A stretch of DNA of 64,000 nucleotides from contig ML976985.1 in NCBI GenBank assembly GCA_010015675.1, forward strand, positions 557,811 through 621,810, written 5' to 3'. Positions 55,201 through 64,000 of this stretch are shown here, in pieces. Origin of the DNA: Byssothecium circinans (Eukaryota; Ascomycota; Dothideomycetes; Pleosporales; Massarinaceae). Every line of letters starts with the position of its first letter. Position 1 is the stretch's first letter. The position numbers and the translations under genes are program-made. Below the pieces are notes generated by a model. It was not told the origin of the DNA. It searched no databases and saw nothing but the letters and a program-made list of their open reading frames with translations.

Positions 55201-57229
55201 GAATAACCTCAACCTCCTTGATCTCAGGTTCAGCCTCGCCAAGCCGTTCCTTGAGCTCCTTCATAGCTTCAAAAGCAGCTTCACCGGAAACGACACCGAC
55301 TTTGCCGACGACGTTGCCCTCCTTGTCGAGAACCTCGCCCTTGTCGTTGACGGTCTTTCCTGCGCAGTCCTTGACCTCACCATCTTTGAGCTCGCCAATC
55401 TCCTCGCCTTCCTCATTGAGAATCTTGCCCTTTTTGTTGACCTTCAAGCCTTCAAGAATGCGGATATCGAGGGCTCCCGCAGCAGCCTCTTTGAGTTTGT
55501 CGGCGGCGCCATCAGCAAGTTCGACCTTACCAAGCACGTTGCCGTCAGCATCAACAACTTCGCCCTGGTCGTTGACCGTAAGACCTTTGACGTCGTCGAT
55601 GTTGCCTTCCGCAAGATTTCCAACGACCTCGCCATCTTCATCAAGAACTTCGCCCTTGGAGTTCACTTCCATGCCTTCCAAGGCGTCGACACCTGGGAGC
55701 TCGTCCTCGATATCGGCAGCGGCATCTTCGGCACCCTCCGCGGCACCCTCAGCCTCGCCTTGCGCCTTGTCGACAGCGCCAGTAGCTTGGTCAGTAAGAC
55801 CGCCTTCGCCTTCGCCCTCCTCGCCCTCCTCACCCTCTTCATCCTGGTCGACAAGGTCGGCGGCATCGGGGTGAAGCTCGGCGCGAGCCAAGAGGTTTCC
55901 GTCGTCATCGTAGATCTCGCCATTCTCGTCGAATTCGAGACCCTCAATCTTGGTCGGGTCGCCCTCAACCAGATGACCAACGAAGTCACCATCCTCGTTC
56001 AAGATCTGACCAGAGCGATCAGACTTAAGGCCCTTCAAGATGCTGAGAGGAGGCATCTTCTTTTCTCCCTCGTCCTTGGCATCTTGCAATTGCTTCTGCG
56101 CAGCTTCGGGAAGGAGTTCACAGCGTCCGACAAGATCACCATCATCGTCAAGGATCTCGCCGTTGTCGCCAATTGCGTAGCCAGCGAGGTCTTCGGCATC
56201 ACCCTCAACGAGTCGTCCGATGGCATTGCCATCCTTGTCGTTGACGATGCCCTCTTCGTTGACTTCGAGGCCGCGGAGAACATCCAGATTGGGGGTTTCT
56301 GGGAGGTCCTGGCCAGTAGCGTCCTCGGCTGACTCCTTCACATCATCGGTGGCACCTTGTGCTCCTTCGGTGGTGTCTCGGGCAGTGTCCTGTGCATCAT
56401 CGGCAGCCTCTCCGGCAGTGTCCTGAGCGTTATCGGCGGTCTCTTGAACGTCACCGCCAGCATCCTCAGCCGCACCTTTAGGGTCCTTTGAGGCCTTGCC
56501 GGCGAGGTCGGTAGCTCGTCCAGCAAGTCCACGAGCACCACTCAAGGCACCAGAGCTCTGCTGTTGGGCATTGCTCGTCGCATCGGTGACATCATCTTCG
56601 TCCTGCGTCTCTGGCTCTTCGCCCTCATCACCAGCCTTCTGCGTCACATCATCTCCGGTCTCATCGGCGTCATCCTCCACATCTTCGGCCGTCTCTTGGG
56701 CAGTTTCTTTTGCTTCCTTGGTCTTCTCTTCTGTGTCGTCAATTGGCTTGGGCTCGGTCTGCTCAAGCTCGTCCCCAGCTTGCGAGACCTTTCCCTGTGC
56801 GTCGTCGGTTGCCTCTTCACCCTCTTCTTCTACTTGGCCCTTGGTGTCTTGTACGTTTTCCGGGGCATCAGCCGCCTTCTCACGCAGCGTCTCGTCCGAG
56901 GGGCGCTGGGGCAGATTGGGGGATTCTGTCTCTGGCGCATCCGTCGAGGGGGCCTTCTTGCTGAGCTTGGGGGGACCAGACTGTTGTGACTTCCGTCCGA
57001 GCTTAGTAGGGGTGCGGGGGGTATCACCCTTTCCTGCGGCGGGGGAAGGCATGTCGTCGTTTTCGTCGTGAATGTCGAACTGTTCTCGTGTCGTTCGTAA
57101 GGTTCGTTGCGAGCCACCTGAAGCGTTGCTCGAAATGGAATGGGAACGGTGAGAGCGTGGGGAGTTGCGGTTGGGGGTTGGGGGGAATGAGTAATAGGAG
57201 TAATTGGTTGATGCAGATTTTTGGGGCAT
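52214..57229 (-). CDS. LEA-like DUF3659 tandem-repeat protein
   Basis: Exons 52859-57229 and 52214-52804 (54-bp intron, GTAAGC...CTACAG; in frame, so it is easily missed); 1653 residues. Residues 1-308 are Ser/Pro-rich, then Glu/Asp/Ala/Thr/Gln-rich with LEA-like amphipathic helices (AEDVEDDADETGDDV). Residues 309-1411 hold 14 DUF3659 units of about 60-75 residues, each two half-motifs of the form GL-V-NK-G-V-DE-G-x-x-VG-LVEGD-x-KLVG then VDEDGD-DK-GNVxGxAE. The C-terminus has a helical domain (ANICQQTLERI...PLIEEAGRILQECNG) followed by a hydrophobic Leu/Gly-rich segment (MTEPLFQIIAAVGLLLTG, then GLGLGGLVNGLLGGLG) and a Lys/Gly tail, suggesting a membrane or organelle-surface attachment. Fungal proteins of this type are usually called LEA domain proteins; function is unproven, Woronin-body or stress roles being conjecture. 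Confidence 0.9.
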   Translation of the reverse strand: MPQKSASTNYSYYSFPPTPNRNSPRSHRSHSISSNASGGSQRTLRTTREQFDIHDENDDMPSPAAGKGDTPRTPTKLGRKSQQSGPPKLSKKAPSTDAPETESPNLPQRPSDETLREKAADAPENVQDTKGQVEEEGEEATDDAQGKVSQAGDELEQTEPKPIDDTEEKTKEAKETAQETAEDVEDDADETGDDVTQKAGDEGEEPETQDEDDVTDATSNAQQQSSGALSGARGLAGRATDLAGKASKDPKGAAEDAGGDVQETADNAQDTAGEAADDAQDTARDTTEGAQGATDDVKESAEDATGQDLPETPNLDVLRGLEVNEEGIVNDKDGNAIGRLVEGDAEDLAGYAIGDNGEILDDDGDLVGRCELLPEAAQKQLQDAKDEGEKKMPPLSILKGLKSDRSGQILNEDGDFVGHLVEGDPTKIEGLEFDENGEIYDDDGNLLARAELHPDAADLVDQDEEGEEGEEGEGEGGLTDQATGAVDKAQGEAEGAAEGAEDAAADIEDELPGVDALEGMEVNSKGEVLDEDGEVVGNLAEGNIDDVKGLTVNDQGEVVDADGNVLGKVELADGAADKLKEAAAGALDIRILEGLKVNKKGKILNEEGEEIGELKDGEVKDCAGKTVNDKGEVLDKEGNVVGKVGVVSGEAAFEAMKELKERLGEAEPEIKEVEVIPDLDTLDGLKVNKKGQVLNEDGEPIGELAEGDVKECAGKKINEKGEVLDKDGNVIGKVRTLPQIVEQKVDEAEEAKEGAGEAQEGAEEAQEGAEEAQEGAEEAAEGAEEEGDNLPPLSILEGLAVNKSGKLIDANGNIVGELVEGDAKKLSKSGVTADAEGQFWDNKGKIIGRAQTVPQEEAEEESPFAGLEGLVVVKGGFVEDENGNRVGQVVEGDAKKLVGRSVDEDGDILDKKGSVVGHAERYEEPEEEEPEVEYIDLSSLEGLTVNKQGNVIGNEGVPVARLVEGNPKELAGRKLDAEGQVWNDSGKVIGRVELIPPEEREAKPEGPFAGLQGLRVVADGKVADEDENIVGVIVEGNAKRLVGLAVDEDGDVLDKYGNVKGHAEPIEEEEEIPDDLSVLDGLTLNKQGYLVDANGTPIGQLVEGKLEDLVGRKSDGEGQIHNDTGKVVGRCELIPENQRVTRKEGPFAGLEGLRVVKDGFVEDKDGNRVGQITEGDHKRLVGNAVDEDGDIIDKYGNVKGHAEPWEEEEEPEVDLSSLAGCTVNKAGNVVNDSGTILGRVAEGDPATMIGNKVDGKGQIWDNAGNVIGRAELVQGAKSGPEGPFAGFDGNQIQKDGTVTSQSGDIIGRIVEGDVKKLVGHTVDEDGDINDKNGNVIGKAERWEPEEKERRINPMAGMHVNKDGEVRDENGDLIGRLTAGDLGHCAGLEIDDNGYVIDNDGNKVGEVTLLENIQEEEEEELTDEEKKRKEDAELADKMANICQQTLERIQPVCKQITEVSFPNIKLFILSILTQLQYIEQADRTPRDELDEEELVNNVKPLIEEAGRILQECNGSLRGLDPDGRIAAQAKGRSQTRDATPEEYRLADLLKEITTNVVTTIDNAKKKIADMPHAKKKLNPLWALMTEPLFQIIAAVGLLLTGVLNLVGRLLNGLGLGGLVNGLLGGLGINKLLSGLGLGSLSDMLGGGKKKEKKKGGGASGLPIVGGLVGGGK
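52997..56305 (-). repeat. DUF3659 repeat region (14 units)
   Basis: Coding repeat inside the gene above. Units 6-13 are arranged as four copies of a two-unit block of about 420 bp: FAG-type motifs recur near 54630, 54205, 53790 and 53370. Confidence 0.85.
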
Positions 57230-58884
57230 ATATCAATTGACGAGTGAATCGTCTTTTAAGTGAGGAAATGGGAAGGCATGGGTGGGCTAGAGCTTTATGG
57301 AGCAGAGGGGAGCTGTGGGCTATTTTTCCAGCATGACGTATTGTCTTGCAAGCTTCTGAGAGATGGGTACAGGGGTAGCTCGCGCCTCACCCACGCGATG
57401 GAGCTGGATAACCTGTTTTGCGGGCTAGAGGGAACGCTATGTGTGACGGGATGGCCACCAATGCTCGACATATTGCGTCACTTGGCCAATTTGAGCGGGG
57501 CGTCAGCTCCAAGGGGAGAGGAGCATCGTTAAACTGGTGTGACATGAGCGGATAGCTGCCTAGATGCGACCGGCGGCGATAGGCGTGAATCGACGATGAT
57601 ATGGCTCGCAGGAGTTCAGAGTTCATGCTCTCCCTCGCTGTCTGCTCGAGACTACCGGTAACTGCGGGAGACCACCTGATACTTAGTAGCTGTGCCAGCA
57701 TATCTTGTCCTCACCTCGAAACGATGACAGCTGTAGCCCCCTTCGCCACAGGTAGCATCCAGCATCCATCTCTTTCTCAGCGTAGTATTGCTGCCATCGA
57801 CGCCCCTCAAATTCCAGGCCCGATCGACAGCCCTGTGGCGGTTCCCCACTAGGAAAGTTACGCCCATCGCAAACACGCGGGCTGGAAGATCCTATCAGAG
57901 TGCTGCATGTAACGTGATATCAGCCGTAATGCCCTGCTTTTCGACAGGTTTGACGCGCCTGGTGGCGACGTGAAGGGGAATGACGTCGATGCGATCCTCT
58001 CTGACATCTGTGGTGGGATGACCCCTGCCGCAGCTCCTAACCGCTGGTCCGAGCTCAAGCGATCCCTCATCGCGAACTGCGCGGCACGGCATCCGCATGC
58101 GAAATTGCATCCCATGAAAGCGATGTGCAGTCCCTGCCTCCCGTCTTTGATATTACTGTAGGCACCGTTTAGCCGAGCCTGAGGCTGCAAGTCCGTGAAT
58201 TGAATCGAGACGGCCCACGGCTTCGTCGTCCCATGTTTCACCCTGCCTGAAATCCTGTTCCTGAGCGCCACACCGCATGCACAAGTTGGAAGCGGAAATT
58301 GAGGATGACATGGCCTTTCTCTCATCGCTTTGGCATTTCCCCGTCCGCAGGATCGCTTCGTGATTGTAATTCATTTTGACGATGGATTAGAAAATGATCG
58401 CATCACTGTAGGTCAGATGTTGGAAAGAGGGTGGAATATACAAGGTTGAGGTTGAGGTTGAGTACCTTCATTTAAGTAGTTTTCCTTAATTATTTGAACC
58501 GTGGGTCGCGACGTGTATCGATGATGTCAGTGGACCTCTATTCCAACTTTGGTTGCGAGGTGCATGCGATGATTGTAGCGCACCCGGAGGTACCTTTCTT
58601 TGTACCGGTACACTGCTTGAGTACCACCACTCACACATTCCTGCAGCGCAATAGTGGTGGTCTTCAGGGACACAAGCAGGCAATGGCGCTCCAGGAAAAA
58701 GCATACTATTATCAAAATAAAGCAGCCGGGCAGGGCGATTGTAGGTATCATGAACAGCGAAAGGAGTAAGGCCATGTATGCAAGAAGAAGTTGAAAATCG
58801 CAAAACAGCAGCCCACTGCACCAGTCCAGACTCCAACCGGAGTATCCAACCCTGGCACGCTTAATGGCAAACCTCACCTCGCCG
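57230..58884. other. Gene-free region between DUF3659 and IQ-motif genes
   Basis: 1.65 kb; promoter of the DUF3659 gene plus 3' flank of the IQ-motif gene. Holds a GGTTGA triplicate at 58444-58461. ORFs at 57858-58325 and 58486-58877 lack family features and are not called. Confidence 0.5.
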
Positions 58885-60712
58885 CTACGCCGTCTCTCGT
58901 TTCCCCGCTGGCGGTATGCCGCTCTCCACGTCCTGCCCGGGCCGGCTCAACGTCTTCTTGTGCCGTCGTTCCTGCGCCTCTTCCTTCAGCGACGTTGTGT
59001 GGTGTCGGATCTTGCTCCACATCCGATGTTTCCACGACTTCTCCTTGCGCTCCTCATCGTCTTTCTCGGCTTTAGCTGCCAGTATCCGCCGTTCCTTCTC
59101 GGCGCTTTTGCTCTTATCCTTCTCCTCTTCCTTTTGCCGGTGGTACTGCTCGGGATGAACCACCATCGTCTCGGCGTTGGAGACGTGCTGAATACCGTGC
59201 TTGAACTTCCGTCGAGTCTTGACGTAGGCTTCCAACCCAACAAGAACAGCATACGATCTCGAAATCGACACCCGGGACATATCTACTCCACTGTCTTTGA
59301 GCGAGTGGACGAAGGCACGAAAGTTCTTTGTCGGCGGTCGATAGTGTCCTGAAAGGGGTGAGAGGCGCCGCAGTTGCCCGTCCTTAATCTTAATAAGTCC
59401 GGCTGCAGATATCCGTGCGCCGTGAAGAAAAGAGCTGTGCTGAAAAGCCCCGCTTTGCTTGATTCCCACATACAATCGGAACGAAGTGTCGGCCACCTGC
59501 TTGCTGTTAGTCGTAGCTTTGAGATATGCTCAAATGACGGCTTACAAATATCCAAGAGTTTGGCTTCACTGAACTCCTCAAGAGATGGTTGAGAATCGTA
59601 GCAGCAGACACATACTTGAGCTTTGATATGCCCTTCGCCTGCTGTAAATCTTCGTTCACATAGTGTTCTCCCTCCACCCCGCTATGCTCCGATGCGCCCG
59701 TTGAACCCGAGCTCAACGATGAATCTGAGCTTGGCCGACCCTTACCACCTTCGAGTTTTCCAAAAGGTCCAAAAGTTGGCGACGTGGCATCGTTCAGAGG
59801 AACGATGCCATTGACGCTATCCTTGTATTCGGGTGATGTAGTGATCCGGTCTCCATTCTTCGCCCAGCAGAGGCGACCCTCGCTATCGATCTTGACGAGA
59901 TACTGCATGCGCTCCTCGCGTGAGAGATACCGAACCTGCTCTTTCATCAATCTTTCCCGCGACACAGTAGGATGCTCAAAGTCCTTCCCTTCCCCATAAT
60001 CGAGCCAGTAGAAGAAGTTCTCCTTGGTACCCGACCGCTTCCAATGATCATGATACGCCCTCAAATTACTTCCATACCGGTGCTTCTGATCCACCATTTC
60101 CAGAAAGTACTGCAGGTCCATCATCTTCGCCGTCTTTTCCCGTTCCGCCTTCTGCTCCATCTTCTTGCGCTTGTATTCCCTGCGCTCTTCCGAGTTCATA
60201 GCGCCTTCATCTTGCGAGGACTCGAGCGGATCGTCGCCGCCTGCTCTCCGTACGATTTCGCCGGCGCGCTTCCATTTCTGACGTGCGGCTTCGCTTGCTG
60301 CTCGAGATCGCTGTTCGGGAGTGCTCAAGGTCTCGGCTTTTGCGTGTTGTTCGGATCGAGATAGGGGACGAGTGGCATTCCGCCATCGCGCTTCGCATGT
60401 TTAGCATGGCAGTGATACCCGGTAGATATGTTATAGGCTACCTTCTTTAATCGCCTACAAAAGTCAGATCACACATCCCCCCCAAAGCTGTAAAGTGCGT
60501 ACCTCTGCCCACCGCGAACTAGCGTCCAGCCCGAATCCATTCAACTGTCGGCGTTCCCTATACCCGCGATAGTTGCGTTGGATCAACTGCGCCGCCTTTT
60601 CCCTCTCTTCATCTGATAGCGGTGGCTGCTCATCGCTAGGCTCCGTATGGTTGCTATCTTGGGTATCATTGTTGATAAGTGCGCCGGGCTTCTCGTTATC
60701 CGTTCGAGACAT
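58885..60712 (-). CDS. IQ-motif (calmodulin-binding) protein, IQM-like
   Basis: Exons 60503-60712, 60442-60454 (13-nt microexon), 59546-60390 and 58885-59496; 559 residues. The N-terminal IQ motif is at residues 42-57 (I44-Q45...R49-G50...R54), which should bind calmodulin. Downstream conserved blocks NFFYWLDYGEG, RERLMKEQVRYLSREER, SWIFVADTSFRLYVG, HGARISAAGLIKI and GHYRPPTKNF match the IQM family known from plants (IQM1-6) and present in many fungi, whose biochemical role is unclear. The microexon adds AIKE, giving RWAEAIKEARWRNATRP, the expected family sequence, and restores the frame. The C-terminal third is a charged coiled coil (EEEKDKSKSAEKERR). Confidence 0.88.
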
Positions 60713-61139
60713 CGAGTGAGCGCTCTCACTGGAGAAACATGGCGTGCAGAAGGCGCGGGGGTCTTAACGGCGGAGTGAGTCGGCGGGGTTGGAGCTACTA
60801 ATCCTTGCGCATGGCCCCTGCCTATCCGGACGGAAGGTGGACGCCACGCCGCCATCACAAGCCACCAGTTCTCGGACCGAAACAAGACGGTGGTTGGACA
60901 TTCGAATATCAATCAACAACACGCTCTGATGCATTTCTATGGACAAAAAGAGACGGTGCTCGTAAAGCTCTACCGGAAAGATCCCCAATTGTGGTAGTAT
61001 CACAGGTGGTTTGGAAGTTATGTTTTGCTCTGAGCGGTGAGAGAGATGCAGGCACATCACGCCGCAGTGAACCTAGAATTGGTCGCAGATAACTAAGGTT
61101 CAAACAGAAATACAAACTCCCAACTGGCCATGCAAGATC
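60713..61139. other. Intergenic region
   Basis: 427 bp between two minus-strand genes; promoter of the IQ-motif gene. No gene seen. Confidence 0.5.
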
Positions 61140-62057
61140 CTAGTTAGAGTCGCCATTGAACAAGGGCCTGGAAAGCACACCGCGAACCTGCTCAGGCAGA
61201 GTCTTGCAAGTCCCCGCATCCTCCGACGAGATAGTCACCACCTTTTTGGTGCACGCCTCATCAGAATAACCAGTCAATTCCCAAGCACCAACACCCGCCA
61301 ACTTCAGCTGGCTGAACTGAAACTTGTCCTCGAAGTAGATGGCTGGGGCGAGACACTTGTTGATGGGAGTGATGTGTTGAAAAGGCGTCTCCTTCAAGTC
61401 ACTACGGTCGCCATTTGTGCAGCCGGGGGCGACACCGGCACACCAATCCGGCCGAACGGAGCCGTCAACGCATGTCCCGTTGCCGCCGAATCCGTAGGTG
61501 AAGTCCGAGGGGAAGTCGTATTTGGAGGGGCTGCTAGGAGGTGGAGGTGTGCCTTTGGTGTCGGACAGGAGGTGACCGTTGTATACGCCAATGTGCTCGT
61601 CTGGAAGTAGTGTCAGTATGTAAGTGGTATTTGTACCGCTGATGCCGGTATGTGGCGTACCCAGCTTAAGAGTCGTGTCTTTGCTCTGTCCAAAATTTGG
61701 CCTGCATTGGCAATTCAGGCTTGAACCACCCTCCAACAGCTTACAGCCCTCACAGTACCTACTATATGAGCCGTCCCTTGTGCAAGTCAGTCGATGTCAC
61801 ACGTCGAATGGAAACAAAACTGACTCCTTCCACTTCAAGACACCATCGTCATTCGTGATCTTATTGTTTAGGTTGGTGCCGCTAGTAATCCTTGTATCAC
61901 CGCTTCCAGTGAGGCAGTTACCGACCAGCCAGCCCTGAGATATCTTGACGTCGGTACATTGGCTGCCGATGGTGCCAGCACGAGGGAGGAGTGAGGGTGC
62001 AGCGTTGGTAACGGCAACAAAGGCTGCGAAGGAAGCGAGAGCGTGGATAGATACCAT
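61140..62057 (-). CDS. Secreted cyanovirin-N-like (CVNH) protein with C-terminal extension
   Basis: Exons 61825-62057 and 61140-61758 (66-bp intron, GTCAGT...TAG), 283 residues. A signal peptide (MVSIHALASFAAFVAVTNA) precedes a CVNH-like region: CTDVKISQGWLVGNC, then TNLNNKITNDDGVLKW, a C-x2-C and an L-x-C-x-C element (SSLNCQC). CVNH domains are small carbohydrate-binding folds, typically mannose-binding, common in filamentous ascomycetes. The rest has Cys pairs (NGTC, DWC, PGC, NKC, EAC, GTC) and SDEACTKKVVTISSEDAGTC, suggestive of a disulfide-rich second domain. Start chosen at MVSIHAL because the signal peptide begins there. Part of the fold assignment is by motif spacing only. Confidence 0.7.
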
Positions 62058-63388
62058 CTTGGCTGAGTATGTCTGTTGAGAATAGACCCGCTGCTTCGTG
62101 TGCGATATCTCGATTGTCAAGGAGAGCGAGAGTAGGCTGGGCATAGAATGACAGGTAGATGATGCTTTATACAAGGAGCTCCTCGAAATCCTTTCGTACG
62201 AATATCACACCGGGGTCCACGGGTCTGCGATGCAATTGGCCAGCATTAATTGGACCTCCTGCTCCGGTAGTTTATCACGGTAGTATTGCACCTGCTTTGT
62301 CGCGTAAGGTATTCGCCAAAGCGCGGATGGGTGGCTCAGGCGTGTGTTCTTTTGGAGTGTATTGTACGACGAATCATTTACCGAAACAGGTGATGGTTGG
62401 AAATTTAGCAACAGGTTGAAGCTGAACAAAGAAGAATCTTTGACTGATTTTGACGCGGTACTTAATGAAAATAATGGTAGAGTTGGCTCCATGCATGGTC
62501 CGAATCTGTCAGTTGCAGAGCTTGCCGCATCTAGCTACCATGGTAGTGCCCTGCTTGACACATGTCAAGAGCCGGAGGTCCCTGAGGCCAATTGATGCAA
62601 GCTGAAAGCGGCGCATTCGTTGACGTTCATGTCACCTGGGGACATGCTTGTCAGTCCTTTAGGGTAATTGTGCCACCGGTAAATTGAACGAGATCCTACA
62701 GATCGTTACCCCATGGTAGAGCTCGTATTCGACATTTTCCACGATGTCTAGCGTCGCTGTGGACCCTTGAAACGAGCACCAGCAATTACCATAGGTACCA
62801 TACAGTAGTCCGAGCCACAACCTCACCTCCTCATGCCAAGGGCGGGAGGCCTAAAAACGTCCTTCGAATTTTTCATCATTGGTAATCTATAGTAAGTATT
62901 CCCTAGAACGCTGTTGAGGTGCGGGGAAGAAGTTTGGAATGGCAGGGTGACTTCCAAGGCTGCATAGGAAGGTGGAATGGCCTCTGAGCTTGCGAGGCAG
63001 TACAGTGAAAATCGAGTTCCGGCGATGATATTGGCGCGATGGGGCACAAAGCTCCAGCGGAGGGCTTTTGTATTCTCAAGGAGGATAGAAACGGACAGTA
63101 AGTAGATGAACTGAGAACCTTCAGCAAAAGAAGTTGATCGTAGTTGAGATAGCGAAATATGGGGAGCTATACATTGCAGATACTCTATTGAAGGTACTAA
63201 GATGGAGACGGTGTCTACCATGGTAGGTGGAGGTATTTTGCTGGAAAAAGTATGGTACCATGGTAGGCTTTCGGTTCGCTTCGGTTGTTAGTCAGCATAC
63301 CGTGTTTAGTCATCTGGCGCACGGGCTCACCTGACGCACACTTTGGCCGGGAACACCAAAATTACCACATAATACTAACTCGACCAAT
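62058..63388. other. Gene-free region with CCATGG palindromes
   Basis: 1.3 kb. ORFs at 62159-62595 and 62823-63221 are not family-like. Three long copies of a TACCATGGTA palindrome occur here. 63295-63388 may contain the 5' end of the transposable element, but its terminal repeat cannot be checked because the other end lies outside the window. Confidence 0.45.
62535..62546. repeat. 12-bp perfect palindrome
   Basis: CTACCATGGTAG at 62535-62546; the same palindrome recurs at 63215-63226, the TACCATGGTA core at 63256-63265, and the half CCATGGTAG at 62711-62719. Confidence 0.8.
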
Positions 63389-64000
63389 ATGGACCCAATT
63401 GAGGAGGCGATTGTGGCGTTGAAATCCCTGGAGCTTGGAGAAAAACTTAATATCTCTCAGACTGCGAGAAAATATGGTGTTGAACGATCAACTCTGTCGC
63501 GAAGGGAGCACAAAATCCAAGGCTCCCGTGCAGCCTAGTATGAGAATCAGCGACTTCTAAACAACCGTCAAGAGCAGGAGCTTGTACAGCATATTGAGAG
63601 ACTGTGTGAGCGAGGCCTACCGCCTACCAAGAACATGATACGCAACTTTGCTAGTGAAATAAGCGGCCAACAAGCAGGGAGCTTATGGCCAGATCGGTTC
63701 CTCAAGCGTCACCAAGTTGACCTGGTATCTAAATGGACAACTGGCTTAGACAAGGAGAGAAAAAGAGCTAATTCTGCCTTTAAGTACGCGCTATATTTTA
63801 AGCTCTTAAAGCGCAAAATCGAGGAATATGAAATTGAGCCAGTAAACATGTATAATATGGATGAGAAGGGCTTCCTAATCAGCGTGCTGTCAAAGATGAA
63901 GCGAATCTTCTCTTAACGGAGGTATGAGGAGGGAGGAGTTAAGCAGGCTGTACAGGACGGTAATCGCGAGTGGATCACGACGATTGCCTGTATATGCGCT
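63389..64000 (+). mobile_element. Degenerate Fot1/pogo-type transposase, cut by window end
   Basis: From ATG 63389 (MDPIEEAIVALKSLELGE) the frame shows a pogo/Tc1-mariner transposase: N-terminal HTH (LNISQTARKYGVERSTLSRR), QEQELVQHIERLCERGLPPT, the CENP-B-like HTH (WPDRFLKRHQVDLVSKW), and the start of the DDE domain (VNMYNMDEKGFLISV). Two stops interrupt it: TAG after GSRAA at 63536-63538, and TAA after RIFS at 63914-63916. The frame continues beyond both with RRYEEGGVKQAVQDGNREW, as in intact elements. Both stop codons would be one C-to-T or A/G-to-T step from a sense codon. It is an inactive copy; the remainder and 3' terminal repeat are outside the window. Confidence 0.85.

Noticed and set aside
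53627..56332. Long plus-strand ORFs (up to 473 codons) opposite the DUF3659 gene
   Set aside because: They are in the antisense frame of a highly repetitive, strongly codon-biased gene and simply mirror its repeats; no independent start context or family.
57858..58325. 155-codon minus-strand ORF upstream of the DUF3659 gene
   Set aside because: No family-like motif and overlapping ORFs on both strands; likely chance.
62823..63221. 132-codon minus-strand ORF
   Set aside because: No recognisable motif, signal peptide pattern or splice partner.

Overview
The window reads as nuclear DNA of a filamentous ascomycete (Pezizomycotina, most likely a Dothideomycete; class placement is inference). Evidence: most genes are split by GT-AG introns of about 47-60 bp with a few of 120-180 bp; the gene families are typical of filamentous fungi (HET and NACHT-type proteins, a long tyrosinase, an LRG1-type LIM-RhoGAP, tandem DUF3659/LEA protein, GH25 lysozyme, cyanovirin-N-like secreted protein, Fot1/pogo transposase); and two AT-rich, repeat-bearing islands look like decayed repeat DNA. 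No rRNA gene, credible tRNA gene or CRISPR array was seen.

Layout. 1-4.3 kb (minus): 3'-truncated vacuolar alpha-mannosidase AMS1 and a charged nuclear-looking protein. 5-7 kb: a damaged unknown gene and a repeat-like stretch. 7-17 kb: MDR reductase, Cys-rich single-pass membrane protein, complete LanC-like protein, nine-exon tyrosinase, an antisense remnant of a second LanC-like gene, and a trans-aconitate-type methyltransferase; this is the best candidate for a metabolic neighbourhood. 17.5-24.3 kb (minus): RBR ubiquitin ligase with an in-frame TAG at codon 13, and LRG1. 25.6-28 kb: RPB4 and an unknown helical protein. 28-30 kb: AT-rich repeat island. 30-36 kb: a frameshifted small Ser/Tyr-rich protein gene, then a HET-domain gene converging on a damaged NACHT-type NTPase gene. 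36-45.7 kb (plus): secreted S41 peptidase, FAN1 nuclease, MFS transporter, and an F-box-like protein with an internal stop. 46-50 kb: GH25 protein lacking its usual acidic catalytic residues, and a small secreted AA1-like protein. 52-57 kb (minus): a 1653-residue DUF3659 repeat protein. 58.9-62 kb (minus): IQM-like IQ-motif protein with a 13-nt microexon, and a cyanovirin-N-like secreted protein. 63.4 kb to the end: a degenerate Fot1/pogo transposase.

Housekeeping genes (AMS1, RPB4, LRG1, FAN1) alternate with accessory ones. Several otherwise intact genes carry one apparent lesion each (in-frame stop or 1-nt shift), so either local gene decay or consensus sequence errors need to be separated. 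Exon boundaries were read by eye from splice signals and reading-frame continuity.
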